A DNA stretch of 64,000 nucleotides from Acidimicrobiia bacterium. Its GTDB lineage: Bacteria; Actinomycetota; Acidimicrobiia; UBA2766. Below are positions 42,533 through 50,575 of the stretch, piece after piece (the first letter of the stretch is position 1; each line of letters begins with the position of its first letter). The notes below the pieces were generated by a model that saw only the letters and a program-made list of their open reading frames with translations, was not told the DNA's origin and searched no databases. The position numbers and the translations under genes were made by a program. Where the stretch lies: the NCBI GenBank assembly GCA_020850945.1, contig JADZDR010000022.1:18421-82420 (forward strand). The letters are read 5' to 3'.

Positions 42533-42541
42533 TGCGGGTCC

Positions 42542-42547
42542 AGTGTA
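42542..42547 (-). promoter_or_regulatory. Candidate -10 box (TACACT) for pafA
   Basis: TACACT on the minus strand with nine bases to the TTG at 42532. The transcription start would fall one to three bases before the TTG, so pafA would have its own promoter and almost no leader. Confidence 0.5.
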
Positions 42548-42631
42548 GGTGTCGCCCGGGCAGGGCGACCGCGGTGTCCGGGATCGGGACTCGGTGAGCC
42601 CCACGTCGGGGTGTCGTGGGGTGGGCGCCGC

Positions 42632-42637
42632 TACGAT
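42632..42637 (+). promoter_or_regulatory. Candidate -10 box (TACGAT) for the EthD gene
   Basis: TACGAT, six bases, ATG at 42644. Predicts a leaderless transcript. Confidence 0.5.
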
Positions 42638-42643
42638 GAATCC

Positions 42644-42994
42644 ATGCTCAAGGCCGTGATCCTGCTGCGGCGCCGGGCCGGTGTCTCGCCGGACGAGTTC
42701 GCGATGCACTTCCGGGTGCACATGCGTCCCCTGATCGGAAGCCTCCCCGGCGTGTCGCGAATCGTCGTCTCCGACGCGATCGCAGGCCCGGGCGGGACAC
42801 CCGCCTACGACGGAATGGCCGAGTTCTGGTTCGAGAGCATCGAGGCCGTGCAGCGCCTCGTCGAATCGGCAGAGGCACGTGAGATCGAGGCACGCCTCGC
42901 CGATTTCGTCGACATGGACACCTACGAGACCTTCCTCACGGTCGAGCACGAGGTCGCCGTAGATCCCATGCCCCGCACCCCGACGCAGGCATGA
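42644..42994 (+). CDS. EthD-domain small protein
   Basis: 116 residues; a dimeric ferredoxin-like alpha-beta barrel of the EthD type. [31 protein letters not shown] is the family's opening strand and helix, and [19 protein letters not shown] is the second half. EthD-type proteins assist or catalyse small-molecule oxidation or dehydration; no substrate is evident. It is inserted on the opposite strand between pafA and prcA and converges with prcA. Single-gene transcript with its own promoter. Confidence 0.85.
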   Translation: MLKAVILLRRRAGVSPDEFAMHFRVHMRPLIGSLPGVSRIVVSDAIAGPGGTPAYDGMAEFWFESIEAVQRLVESAEAREIEARLADFVDMDTYETFLTVEHEVAVDPMPRTPTQA

Positions 42995-43022
42995 CATCCA
43001 CCTGCGCCTGATTCGGCCCTCG

Positions 43023-43763
43023 TCAGGCCTCGGAGTCCTTCTCCTCCGCCTGTGCCACAGGCTCGATCTCGTCGCCCCCGAGCATCTCGGCGAGCTCGTC
43101 GTGGCCCATGCGACTGAAGGCACGCCCCGGGTCGCTCCGATCGAGACGGGCGACCTCGAGGGTCTTCACGCCGAGGGGGTTACCCATCTGGTCGGCCATG
43201 GCCTGCACGGCGGTTCGGAGCGCCTCCCGATCGCCCATGCCGGGTGAGAAGTGGTCCTTCACCTTCTCCAGCAGCTCGTCGGCTGCACCTCCCATCGTCA
43301 CGACGTCCCCCTCGTCGGAGATCTGGCCGTCGAACGTGACCCGGTACAGCCGATCGTCGCTGCCGTCCGACTCCGGGCTGCCCACCTCGGCCACGAGGAG
43401 CTCGACCTCCATCGGCTTGAGCTCGTGCGTGAAGATCTGGCCCAGCGTCTGGGAGTAGACCCCGGCGAGCGCCCGCGCGTTCACGTCCTCACGGGAATAG
43501 GCGTAGCCCGTGAGGTCCGCCCGGCGCACACCGGCTACACGGAGGGCCTCGAACTCGTTGTAGCGACCCACGGCCGCGAAGGCGATGCGGTCGTAGATCT
43601 CGGAGACCTTGTGGAGCGTCGGCATCGGGTTCTCGGCCACGAAGAGGATGCCCGTGTCGGTCTGCCAGACCACGATGGACCGGCCCCGGGCTATGCCCTT
43701 GCGGGCGTACTCGGCACGGTCTGCGAGGACCTGCTGCGGTGAGACGTAGAACGGGGTGGTCAT
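43023..43763 (-). CDS. prcA: Proteasome subunit alpha
   Basis: 246 residues; forms the outer rings of the 20S proteasome. N-terminal [29 protein letters not shown] is the mycobacterial type (helix H0 followed by ARKGI). [32 protein letters not shown] and [15 protein letters not shown] are highly conserved. The acidic tail ([11 protein letters not shown]) may affect gating by its C-terminus. The ATG at 43763 overlaps the prcB stop, so the two subunits are translationally coupled. Confidence 0.97.
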   Translation of the reverse strand: MTTPFYVSPQQVLADRAEYARKGIARGRSIVVWQTDTGILFVAENPMPTLHKVSEIYDRIAFAAVGRYNEFEALRVAGVRRADLTGYAYSREDVNARALAGVYSQTLGQIFTHELKPMEVELLVAEVGSPESDGSDDRLYRVTFDGQISDEGDVVTMGGAADELLEKVKDHFSPGMGDREALRTAVQAMADQMGNPLGVKTLEVARLDRSDPGRAFSRMGHDELAEMLGGDEIEPVAQAEEKDSEA

Positions 43764-44578
43764 CGCACCTCACCTCCGTAACGCTCCCGCAGGCCTTCGA
43801 CCGCGCTCTCGAAGATCGAGCGGATCGTCGCATCGTCGACCGGGCGGAAACCGTCGGGGTCGACGACGGCCACGTTCGGGTAGATGCCCCGCACGACGTC
43901 AGGGCCGCCCGTCGCGGCGTCCTCGTCGGCTGCCTCGAACAGTGCCTCGAGGCCGATCGAGACGGCGGCGTCCTCGGTCAGTCCCTCGCTCCAGCGGCCC
44001 TTGATGAAGCTGCGGGCGTCCCTGCCGCCCGAGCCGGTGGCGTGGAAGTCCCCCTCCTCGTAACGTCCGCCCGTCATGTCGTACTTGAAGATGCGCCCGG
44101 TCGCGTGCAGGACGTCATACCCGGCGAAGAGAGGGATGACTCCGAATCCCTGCATCGCGGCCGGCATGTTCTGGCGGATCATCTCGGCGAGTCGGTTCGC
44201 CTTGCCCGTCAGGGAGAGGCTCCGCCCCTCGATCTTCTCGTAGTGCTCGAGCTCGACCTGGAAGAGACGCACCATCTCGACGGCGGGCCCCGCTGCTCCC
44301 GCGATCGCGACGGCGGCGTGGGCGTCGGCTCTGAAGACCTTCTGGATGTTGCGGCTCTCGATGGCCATGCCCATCGTCGCCCGCCGGTCGCCGGCCATCA
44401 CGATGCCCGACTCGTACCTGAGTGCGAGGATCGTCGTCGCATGTGGGCCGAGGTCTTCGGCCAGAGGGGCGGCGAACCGCCGGTCGAGGACCTCCGGATT
44501 CGTTGCTCTCAGGTGGGCGACGAAGGAGGAACCGAGTCCCCAACGTGTCGCGTCGCCCAGCCCGCCCGTGTCAGTCAC
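43760..44578 (-). CDS. prcB: Proteasome subunit beta
   Basis: 272 residues from the GTG at 44578. A 47-residue propeptide ends in GPHA and the mature enzyme would begin at Thr48 (TTILALRYESGIVMAGDRRAT). Counted from that Thr, Asp17 and Lys33 of the catalytic set are exactly placed. SHEET and turn GSGGRDARSFIKGRW is also typical. The Shine-Dalgarno sequence GGTGGGGAG is supplied by the last three codons of pup. Self-processing and assembly with PrcA into a 20S particle are expected. Confidence 0.97.
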   Translation of the reverse strand: MTDTGGLGDATRWGLGSSFVAHLRATNPEVLDRRFAAPLAEDLGPHATTILALRYESGIVMAGDRRATMGMAIESRNIQKVFRADAHAAVAIAGAAGPAVEMVRLFQVELEHYEKIEGRSLSLTGKANRLAEMIRQNMPAAMQGFGVIPLFAGYDVLHATGRIFKYDMTGGRYEEGDFHATGSGGRDARSFIKGRWSEGLTEDAAVSIGLEALFEAADEDAATGGPDVVRGIYPNVAVVDPDGFRPVDDATIRSIFESAVEGLRERYGGEVR

Positions 44579-44585
44579 TGCAGTC

Positions 44586-44783
44586 CTACTCCCCACCCTT
44601 CTGGATGTAGTTGCGCACGAACTCCTCGGCGTTCTCCTCGAGGACCGCGTCGATCTCGTCGAGGAGCTCGTCTGTCTCCTCCTTGAGCTTCTCCGCCCTC
44701 TCGACGCCGGAGTCGTCGAGATCCTCGATGTCCTCGGCCGGTTCCTCTCTGCGGGATACCTGCCGCCTCTCCTGCTCAGCCAT
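44586..44783 (-). CDS. pup: Prokaryotic ubiquitin-like protein Pup
   Basis: 65 residues, acidic and disordered, ending in YIQKGGE. The helical Mpa-binding part is KLKEETDELLDEIDAVLEENAEEFVRNY. Mycobacterial Pup ends in GGQ and must be deamidated by Dop; here the Glu is encoded directly, so it is ready for PafA. The ATG at 44783 is followed seven bases after the pup stop by the prcB GTG. Some actinobacteria share the GGE form. Confidence 0.97.
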   Translation of the reverse strand: MAEQERRQVSRREEPAEDIEDLDDSGVERAEKLKEETDELLDEIDAVLEENAEEFVRNYIQKGGE

Positions 44784-44932
44784 GATTCTCCGTCCCTAGG
44801 CTCGACCTGCTCGGTGACCCTGGTGCAGGCGGGGTGCAATTATGCCGCCGCCCGCCGCGTCCGGTGTGCACTCCATTATGCAGTCGTATCGGCACTGTTC
44901 TCCGCCCGCTGTCGCGAATCCACCCTCGACGC
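44784..44932. other. Intergenic gap between dop and pup with AT-rich boxes
   Basis: 149 bases. On the minus strand CATAAT occurs twice (44875-44880 and 44839-44844), unusual in this GC-rich setting. They may be -10 elements for a separate pup-prcB-prcA promoter; no clear -35 was found. Confidence 0.35.
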
Positions 44933-46414
44933 CTATTGCCCGAGGGCTTCGAGCAGGGCCTCGGGTGATTCGCTCGACTCGAGGAGATCCCCCACGATCT
45001 CCTTCGTGCCGCGGCGCGGTTCGAGCATGGGCACACGACGCAGCGAGTCCTCGCCCACGTCGAAGACGATGGAATCCCAGTTCGCAGCGACGATGGAGTT
45101 CGGGAAGCGCTCGAGGCACCGACCGCGGAACCACGCCCGCGTGTCGGCGGGCGGGGTTACGGCCGCTTCTTCGATCTCCGCCTCCCCCAGGATGCGCTCG
45201 AGCCGGCCCGAGTCCATGAGCTTGTGGGCGATGCTGCGGCGGGGGTCGACGTCGTGGTACTGGAGGTCGATCAGTTTGAGTCTGGGAGACGACCAGTCGA
45301 GCTCGTTCTTGTGCCTGTAGGACTCGAGGAGGCCGAGCTTCGTCGGCCAGTCGAGGACCCCGTCGAGTTGCATGGGGTCTGCCTCGAGAGCAGTCAGCAC
45401 GCTCTCCCACCTGTCGAGGACGTCGTCGTACACGGCATCGAGTTGGATGTCGGCCTCGTGCAGGTACTTGCGGACCCGGTCGTGGTACTCCCACTGGATC
45501 TCGACCGGCGTCGCCCGCGTGCCGTCGGTGAGCTGGAGGAGCTTGCGGCATGTCGGGTCGTGGCTCACCGCATGGATGGCGCCGACGGGGTTCAGGACGG
45601 CGAGCTCGGGGGGATCGGAGCCTTCGATCATGGCGAGGACGAGTGACGTGATCCCGACCTTGAGGTACGTCGAGACCTCCGACATGTTCGCGTCCCCGAC
45701 GATCACGTGGAGGCGCCTGTACTTGCCCGGGTCGGCATGCGGCTCGTCCCGTGTGTTCACGATGGGCCGCTTCAGGGTCGTCTCGAGCCCGACCTCCTCC
45801 TCGAAGAAGTCCGCACGCTGGCTGATCTGGAAGTCGCACGCTGCCTGGCCGTGCTCCGCCCCAACCTTGCCCGCGCCGCAGATCACCTGGCGCGTCGCAA
45901 AGAAGGCGAGCATGTGGGTGACGATCTTGCTGAAGGCGAGCTTCCTGTCGAGCAGGTAGTTCTCGTGGCAGCCGTAGCTGTTGCCCTTGCCGTCGGAGTT
46001 GTTCTTGTAGACGATCATGCGCTGCCCGGCCTCGAGGTGCGATTGGGCGGCCCGAACGGACCGGGAGACGATGAGCTCACCTGCCTTGTCGTAGAGCGCG
46101 GCCTGGCGCGGATCCATCACCTCCGGAGAGGAGTACTCGGGGTGGGCGTGGTCCACGTAGTACCGAGCGCCGTTTGTGAGGACGACGTTGACGAGGTGGG
46201 TCTCGATCTCGGGGGGCTTGGCGTCCGCTGCCGTCGGACCACGGGCGTCGCGGCCGGGTGATTCGTCCTCGAAATCCCAGCGCACGCGTCGCGCCACGGA
46301 GTCGGCGTAGCTGTTGATGAGGAGGCTCGAGGACACCACGGGGTTGAACTCGTCCGCTCCCAGGACGGTGATCCCGTACTCAGTCTCGATCCCGCACACC
46401 ATCGGCAGCGACAT
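44933..46414 (-). CDS. dop: Depupylase/Pup deamidase Dop
   Basis: 493 residues from the ATG at 46414, with GGAGG eight bases upstream. Homologue of PafA that removes Pup from proteins (and deamidates Pup-GGQ). MVCGIETEYGITV, ARYYVDHAHPEYSSPE with the key Asp88, [22 protein letters not shown] and [29 protein letters not shown] are typical. The insertion after residue 45 (the Dop loop) distinguishes it from PafA. Since Pup here already ends in Glu, only the depupylase activity would be needed. Confidence 0.96.
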   Translation of the reverse strand: MSLPMVCGIETEYGITVLGADEFNPVVSSSLLINSYADSVARRVRWDFEDESPGRDARGPTAADAKPPEIETHLVNVVLTNGARYYVDHAHPEYSSPEVMDPRQAALYDKAGELIVSRSVRAAQSHLEAGQRMIVYKNNSDGKGNSYGCHENYLLDRKLAFSKIVTHMLAFFATRQVICGAGKVGAEHGQAACDFQISQRADFFEEEVGLETTLKRPIVNTRDEPHADPGKYRRLHVIVGDANMSEVSTYLKVGITSLVLAMIEGSDPPELAVLNPVGAIHAVSHDPTCRKLLQLTDGTRATPVEIQWEYHDRVRKYLHEADIQLDAVYDDVLDRWESVLTALEADPMQLDGVLDWPTKLGLLESYRHKNELDWSSPRLKLIDLQYHDVDPRRSIAHKLMDSGRLERILGEAEIEEAAVTPPADTRAWFRGRCLERFPNSIVAANWDSIVFDVGEDSLRRVPMLEPRRGTKEIVGDLLESSESPEALLEALGQ

Positions 46415-46491
46415 CTGAGCTGCCTCCAATCCCTCGTCAGACCACGCCGTGAGCCGAGCACATCGGACAACGGTGGTCGGCAAACCACTCT

Positions 46492-46497
46492 AACGGC
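46492..46497 (-). promoter_or_regulatory. Candidate -10 box (TAGAGT) upstream of dop
   Basis: TAGAGT on the minus strand within the 152-base gap between mpa and dop would give a leader of about 70 bases ahead of the dop ATG. No -35 was recognised. Confidence 0.3.
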
Positions 46498-46566
46498 ATT
46501 CGCCGGTGGAGCGGGACATGTCGACCCCGTCTCCTCGGCCGTCGAGCACCTCCGGTGGATCCCGCG

Positions 46567-48327
46567 TCAGAGGTACTGGCCGGTGTTCACCGTGTCGATC
46601 GAACGTCCGCCTTCGACCGAGTCGCGGTCGTTGGAGATCAGTGTGCGCACGTAGACGATGCGCTCGCCCTTCTTGCCCGAGATCTTCGCCCAGTCGTCGG
46701 GGTTGGTCGTGTTCGGGAGGTCCTCGTGCTCCTTGAACTCCTGGAAGATCGCCTGCACGAGGTCGTCGGTGCGGATCCCCTTGTCGTCACCGGACAGATG
46801 GCGTTTGATCGCCTTTTTCTTGGCACGGGCGACGACGTTCTCGATCATCGCCCCGGACGCGAAGTCCTTGAAGTACAGGACCTCCTTGTCGCCGCCGGCG
46901 TAGGTGACCTCGAGGAAGCGCGTGTCGTCGTCGGTGGCGTACATGCGTTCGACGGTCTCCCCGATCATCGTGCTCACCGCGTCCTCGGCGGAGGCGGCAG
47001 CCGTGAGGATCTCCTTGTCGAGGGGCAGGTCCGGCGTGAGGTACTTGAGGAACACGTCCCGGGCGGCCTCCTTGTTCGGCCGGTTGATCTTGATCTTCAC
47101 GTCGAGACGGCCGGGCCGCAGGATGGCGGGGTCGATGAGGTCCTCTCGGTTGGATGCGCCGATGACGATGACGTTCTTCAGCGTCTCGACCCCGTCGATC
47201 TCGGACAGGAGTTGGGGCACGATCGTCGACTCGACGTCGGAGGAGATGCCGGAACCGCGCATGCGGAACAGCGAGTCCATCTCGTCGAAGAAGACGATGA
47301 CGGGCACACCCTCCTGGCTCTTCTCCTTCGCGCGCTGGAAGATGAGGCGGATCTGGCGCTCCGTCTCTCCCACGTACTTGTTGAGGAGTTCCGGTCCCTT
47401 GATGTTGAGGAAGTAGCTCCGCGCGTTCTCGTTGCCCGAGAGCTCGGCGACCTTGCGGGCGAGCGAGTTGGCCACGGCCTTGGCGATCAGCGTCTTGCCG
47501 CATCCGGGTGGGCCGTAGAGGAGGATTCCCTTGGGTGGCTTGAGCTGGTGCTCGGCGAAGAGGTCATGGTGGATGTACGGGAGCTCGACGGCGTCCTGGA
47601 TCTGCTCGATCTGGTCGTCGAGGCCCCCCACGTCCGCGTAGCTGATGTCGGGGACCTCCTCGAGGACGAGCTCCTCGACCTCGGGGCGGGCGAGCTTCTC
47701 GAGCAGGAGACCGGCTCGGGTGTCGAACAGAAGGGTGTCGCCGGCCCGGACGGGTACTTCCTCGGGGTCGAGGGACTCGGCGAAGGAGACGACACGCTCC
47801 TCGTCGTGGCGTGCGACGACGACGGCACGGCCGTCCTCGAGGACCTCCTTGAGCGTCACGACTTCGCCGGTCATGTCGAAGCCGCGGGTCTCGATCACGT
47901 TGAGGGCCTCGTTCAGGACGAGCTCCTCGCCTCGTTCGAGCTCCTTCAGGTCGATCGTGGGGTGAACCCCGACGCGCATCTTGCGGCCGCTCGTGTAGAC
48001 GTCGGCCGTGCCGTCCTCGTTCGCCTGGAGGAACATGCCGAACCCGTTGGGCGGCTGGGTCAGCTTCTCGACTTCCTCCCGCAACTGCGTGATCTGGTCC
48101 CGCGCCTCGCGCAACGTCGCCGTGAGCTTCTCGTTCTGGCCGGCAACCTGGGCGAGCTGGTTTCGGGCCTCCTGGAGGCGCTGTTCGAGGACTTGGACGC
48201 GGCGAGGTGACTCGTCGAGGCGGCGGCGCAGAGCCCTCAGCTCCTCCTCGAGGGCGCGGACCTGGTTGTCTCGCTCGCGGGCACGGCGCTCCTGTTCGCC
48301 CCCGGGCCGCTCCTGGTCTCCTGCCAT
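46567..48327 (-). CDS. mpa: Proteasomal AAA+ ATPase Mpa/ARC
   Basis: 586 residues. Domains in order: N-terminal coiled coil (about 1-90, [14 protein letters not shown] ...) that captures Pup, two OB-fold domains (about 95-240), AAA+ module with Walker [17 protein letters not shown], Walker [13 protein letters not shown] and [11 protein letters not shown], and a C-terminal tail ending GQYL. That tail is the same as in mycobacterial Mpa and opens the 20S gate. The ATG at 48327 has GAAAGGGG six bases upstream. A LexA-like palindrome overlaps the likely -10 box. Confidence 0.97.
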   Translation of the reverse strand: MAGDQERPGGEQERRARERDNQVRALEEELRALRRRLDESPRRVQVLEQRLQEARNQLAQVAGQNEKLTATLREARDQITQLREEVEKLTQPPNGFGMFLQANEDGTADVYTSGRKMRVGVHPTIDLKELERGEELVLNEALNVIETRGFDMTGEVVTLKEVLEDGRAVVVARHDEERVVSFAESLDPEEVPVRAGDTLLFDTRAGLLLEKLARPEVEELVLEEVPDISYADVGGLDDQIEQIQDAVELPYIHHDLFAEHQLKPPKGILLYGPPGCGKTLIAKAVANSLARKVAELSGNENARSYFLNIKGPELLNKYVGETERQIRLIFQRAKEKSQEGVPVIVFFDEMDSLFRMRGSGISSDVESTIVPQLLSEIDGVETLKNVIVIGASNREDLIDPAILRPGRLDVKIKINRPNKEAARDVFLKYLTPDLPLDKEILTAAASAEDAVSTMIGETVERMYATDDDTRFLEVTYAGGDKEVLYFKDFASGAMIENVVARAKKKAIKRHLSGDDKGIRTDDLVQAIFQEFKEHEDLPNTTNPDDWAKISGKKGERIVYVRTLISNDRDSVEGGRSIDTVNTGQYL

Positions 48328-48374
48328 CCCAGACCCCTTTCGCGCTTCTCGTCATTGGTATCGGCGCGATCGTG

Positions 48375-48390
48375 TCGAACTATAGTTCCG
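48375..48390. promoter_or_regulatory. LexA-type SOS-box-like palindrome at the mpa promoter
   Basis: TCGAAC-TATA-GTTCCG matches 10 of the 12 fixed bases of the mycobacterial SOS box (TCGAAC-N4-GTTCGA); GAACTATAGTTC (48377-48388) is a perfect 12-base palindrome. It covers the TATAGT -10 box read toward mpa. Repressor binding here would block mpa transcription. Confidence 0.5.
48379..48384 (-). promoter_or_regulatory. Candidate -10 box (TATAGT) for mpa
   Basis: TATAGT on the minus strand predicts a start near 48371 and a 44-base leader with GAAAGGGG before the ATG at 48327. It is embedded in the SOS-box-like palindrome. Confidence 0.5.
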
Positions 48391-48632
48391 CGCCTTCGCG
48401 CGCTCTTGCGTGTTTGCCCGATTCGTGGTATGGCAGATTTCCCCAGGTGGAAGCGGTCGGGCGGGTCTCATCTGGCCCGCGGGACACCTCAGATGGCAGA
48501 CTCCCCCACTGCCGGGCACGGCAGACTTTTCACGAGGACTATCGTGTAAATTGAGTTCGGTCGGATCGGCTGCATAGGTGCCGACCGCAGGGACGCAAGT
48601 CGGATTTCGACTCAGCAAGGAGTGAACACGAC

Positions 48633-48866
48633 ATGAAGGTCTGGATCGACCAGGACCTCTGCACCGGCGACGGGCTGTGCGAGGAGATCGCCCCCGACGT
48701 GTTCGTGCTTCTCGACGACGGCCTCGCCTACGTCAAAGAAGGCGACACCGTCTACTCGGATCCGGGTGGCTCGGAGGGACTGGCCAACGTCCCCGCCGGC
48801 CAGGAGGAAGCCGTGATCGAGTCTGCCGAGGAATGCCCCGGCGAGTGCATCTTCCTCGAGCCCTGA
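48633..48866 (+). CDS. Small ferredoxin ([3Fe-4S]/[4Fe-4S] type)
   Basis: 77 residues. The cluster ligands are Cys10 and Cys16 in CTGDGLC (the second normal Cys position is Asp13), and the C-terminal CPGECIFLEP. Asp in place of Cys is typical of [3Fe-4S] actinobacterial ferredoxins that serve cytochromes P450; the extra C-terminal Cys is notable. AAGGAG lies ten bases before the ATG at 48633. No P450 or reductase is adjacent. Located on the opposite strand between mpa and trmI, with a HisN-like phosphatase 23 bases downstream. Confidence 0.88.
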   Translation: MKVWIDQDLCTGDGLCEEIAPDVFVLLDDGLAYVKEGDTVYSDPGGSEGLANVPAGQEEAVIESAEECPGECIFLEP

Positions 48867-48889
48867 ACACGGCCTGACAGGCCCCTGCT

Positions 48890-49657
48890 GTGACCGCCAC
48901 CCCCGCGGAGCGCAGCCTCCTCGACCGAGCAGTCGCGATCGCACGCGAAGCCGGGGAGCTCACCCTGTCTTGGTTTCGATCCGATCGCCTCGCGGTTGAA
49001 CGCAAGCGTGACGGCACCCCCGTCACCGCGGCCGACCGGGAGGCGGAGTTCCTCATGCGAGAGCGCATCGCTGCCGACTTCCCCGGCGACGCCATCGTGG
49101 GTGAGGAGCACGGCGACACGGCCGGCACGACGGGGCGCACCTGGTATCTCGATCCGATCGACGGGACGAAGGCGTTCACGCACGGCGTGCCTCTCTACAC
49201 GAACCTGATAGGGATCTGGGACGAGCACGGTCCCCTCGTGGGAGTCGTGAACATGCCTGCCCTGGCAGAGACCGTCCATGCAGGCCGCGGCCTCGGCTGT
49301 TGGTGTAACGACGTACCGGCACAGGTCAGCAGCCGCTCCACGGTCGAGGGGAGTTACCTCACGACGAGCGGGTTCGACTACTGGCCCCCCGCCGCCCTGC
49401 GGCGGGTGTACGAGTCGAACATGCAGATGCGCACATGGGGTGACGGCTACGGCTACGCGCTCGTCGCCACGGGACGGGTCGAGGCGATGGTGGACCCTCT
49501 GGCTGCACCGTGGGACCTCGCCCCGATGCCTGTCATCCTCTCGGAAGCGGGCGGCAGCTTCACCGACGCAACAGGTGTCGACACGATCGCCGGCGGCTCC
49601 GGCATCGCGTCGAACGGCCGCTTCCACGACGCCATCGTCGCCCTCTACTCGGGCTGA
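48890..49657 (+). CDS. hisN: Inositol-monophosphatase-family phosphatase, probable histidinol-phosphatase HisN
   Basis: 255 residues from a GTG at 48890. Mg-dependent phosphatase motifs: GEEHG, WYLDPIDGTKAF and APWDLAPMPVILSEAGG. LYTNLIGIWDEHGPLVGVVNMPAL and the SGFDYW stretch resemble actinobacterial HisN (M. tuberculosis Rv3137) more than inositol or bisphosphate phosphatases. The expected reaction is histidinol-phosphate to histidinol. No other his gene is near, so the specific activity is inferred from similarity alone. Confidence 0.82.
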   Translation: MTATPAERSLLDRAVAIAREAGELTLSWFRSDRLAVERKRDGTPVTAADREAEFLMRERIAADFPGDAIVGEEHGDTAGTTGRTWYLDPIDGTKAFTHGVPLYTNLIGIWDEHGPLVGVVNMPALAETVHAGRGLGCWCNDVPAQVSSRSTVEGSYLTTSGFDYWPPAALRRVYESNMQMRTWGDGYGYALVATGRVEAMVDPLAAPWDLAPMPVILSEAGGSFTDATGVDTIAGGSGIASNGRFHDAIVALYSG

Positions 49658-49681
49658 GCTGTCGCGGGCTGCTCCCGCCCT

Positions 49682-49793
49682 CCTTCCCCACCCCAACTTG
49701 CGCGCGTTTCGCGTAGTTGCGCGCGAAACGGAGCGTGCGCAGCGCGCTTAGCGCGCAAGTACGCGGTTCGCGCGCAAGAACGGGTGGGGAAGG
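49682..49793. terminator. 112-base branched palindrome between convergent genes
   Basis: Outer stem CCTTCCCCACCC (49682-49693) pairs with GGGTGGGGAAGG (49782-49793). Next CTTGCGCGCG (49697-49706) pairs with CGCGCGCAAG (49769-49778). Inside are two hairpins: GTTTCGCG / CGCGAAAC (49706-49729) and GCGCGC-TTA-GCGCGC (49742-49756). The result is a cruciform or cloverleaf. Placed between hisN and trmI stops, it probably terminates both transcripts. Confidence 0.6.
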
Positions 49794-49801
49794 CTGCCGG
49801 A

Positions 49802-50575
49802 TCAATCTGGCTCGAGGAGGCGGGCAGTCGTGAGGAAGGCAGTGTGGCCGACCATGCGGTGGTCCGGCCGGACGGAGGCACCCGCGACGTTCCAGCCCCG
49901 GTGCAGGACCTCCACCGTCTCGAGCATCCCGAAACCACAGGCCTCGAAGGCGTCAACGGCCTCCTGCACCTGCGGCACCGTCGGCAGGTACGTCAAGACG
50001 ATCCCGCCCGGCACCAAGGCACCGCGCGCGGCGGCTGCGACCCGCCACGGCTCCGGCAGATCGAGCACGATGCGGTCCACACCCGTCTCGGACATGAGCG
50101 CCACGTCCTCGAGGCGCAGGGTGTGGTTGGCCGGCGTTCCCATGAAGCGAGTCACGTTGGTGACCGCCCGCGCGGCGTGATCCTCGCGTGTCTCGTAGCT
50201 CGTCACGTGGCCGGATTCCCCCACCGCCCGCAACAACGTCATCGTGAGGGCACCGGAACCGATCCCGGCCTCGACGACGTGCGCCCCGGGGAAGACATCG
50301 GCCAGCATCACGATCGCGGCCGAGTCCTTGGGGTAGACGACCTGGGCACCGCGACGCATCTTGAGGACATACTCGGCAAGTGTGGGCCGCAACGCCCGCA
50401 CCGTCATCCCCGAAGACGTCCGCACCTCGCTACCCGGCCGACACCCGATCACGTCGTCGTGACGGAGGACCCCGGCGTGGCTGTGGAACTCGCCCCCCGG
50501 ACGCAGGTCGACCAGCCACTTGCGCGCCTTCCTGTCGACGAGGAGGACGAGGTCTCCGGTCACGAACGCGGTCAT
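49802..50575 (-). CDS. trmI: tRNA (adenine-58-N1)-methyltransferase TrmI
   Basis: 257 residues. N-terminal beta domain (FVTGDLVLLVDRKARKWLVDLRPGGEFHSHAG) and a Rossmann MTase with SAM site VVEAGIGSGALTMTLL and catalytic-region VLDLPEPWRV. Methylates A58 in the tRNA T-loop. M. tuberculosis Rv2118c, a structurally known TrmI, sits at the edge of the proteasome region as here. It is translationally coupled to ttuA (ATGA); T-loop m1A58 and 2-thiolation of U54 are neighbouring modifications, so the gene pairing makes functional sense. Confidence 0.95.
   Translation of the reverse strand: MTAFVTGDLVLLVDRKARKWLVDLRPGGEFHSHAGVLRHDDVIGCRPGSEVRTSSGMTVRALRPTLAEYVLKMRRGAQVVYPKDSAAIVMLADVFPGAHVVEAGIGSGALTMTLLRAVGESGHVTSYETREDHAARAVTNVTRFMGTPANHTLRLEDVALMSETGVDRIVLDLPEPWRVAAAARGALVPGGIVLTYLPTVPQVQEAVDAFEACGFGMLETVEVLHRGWNVAGASVRPDHRMVGHTAFLTTARLLEPD

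Larger units (their letters stand above)
48328..48632. other. 305-base divergent region between mpa and the ferredoxin gene
   Basis: The mpa-proximal part holds the SOS-like palindrome and TATAGT. The ferredoxin-proximal part has TAAATT near 48547 and a leader with two hairpins (GGTCGG / CCGACC and AGTCG / CGACT, the latter close before AAGGAG). The middle has no gene I could support. Confidence 0.55.
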
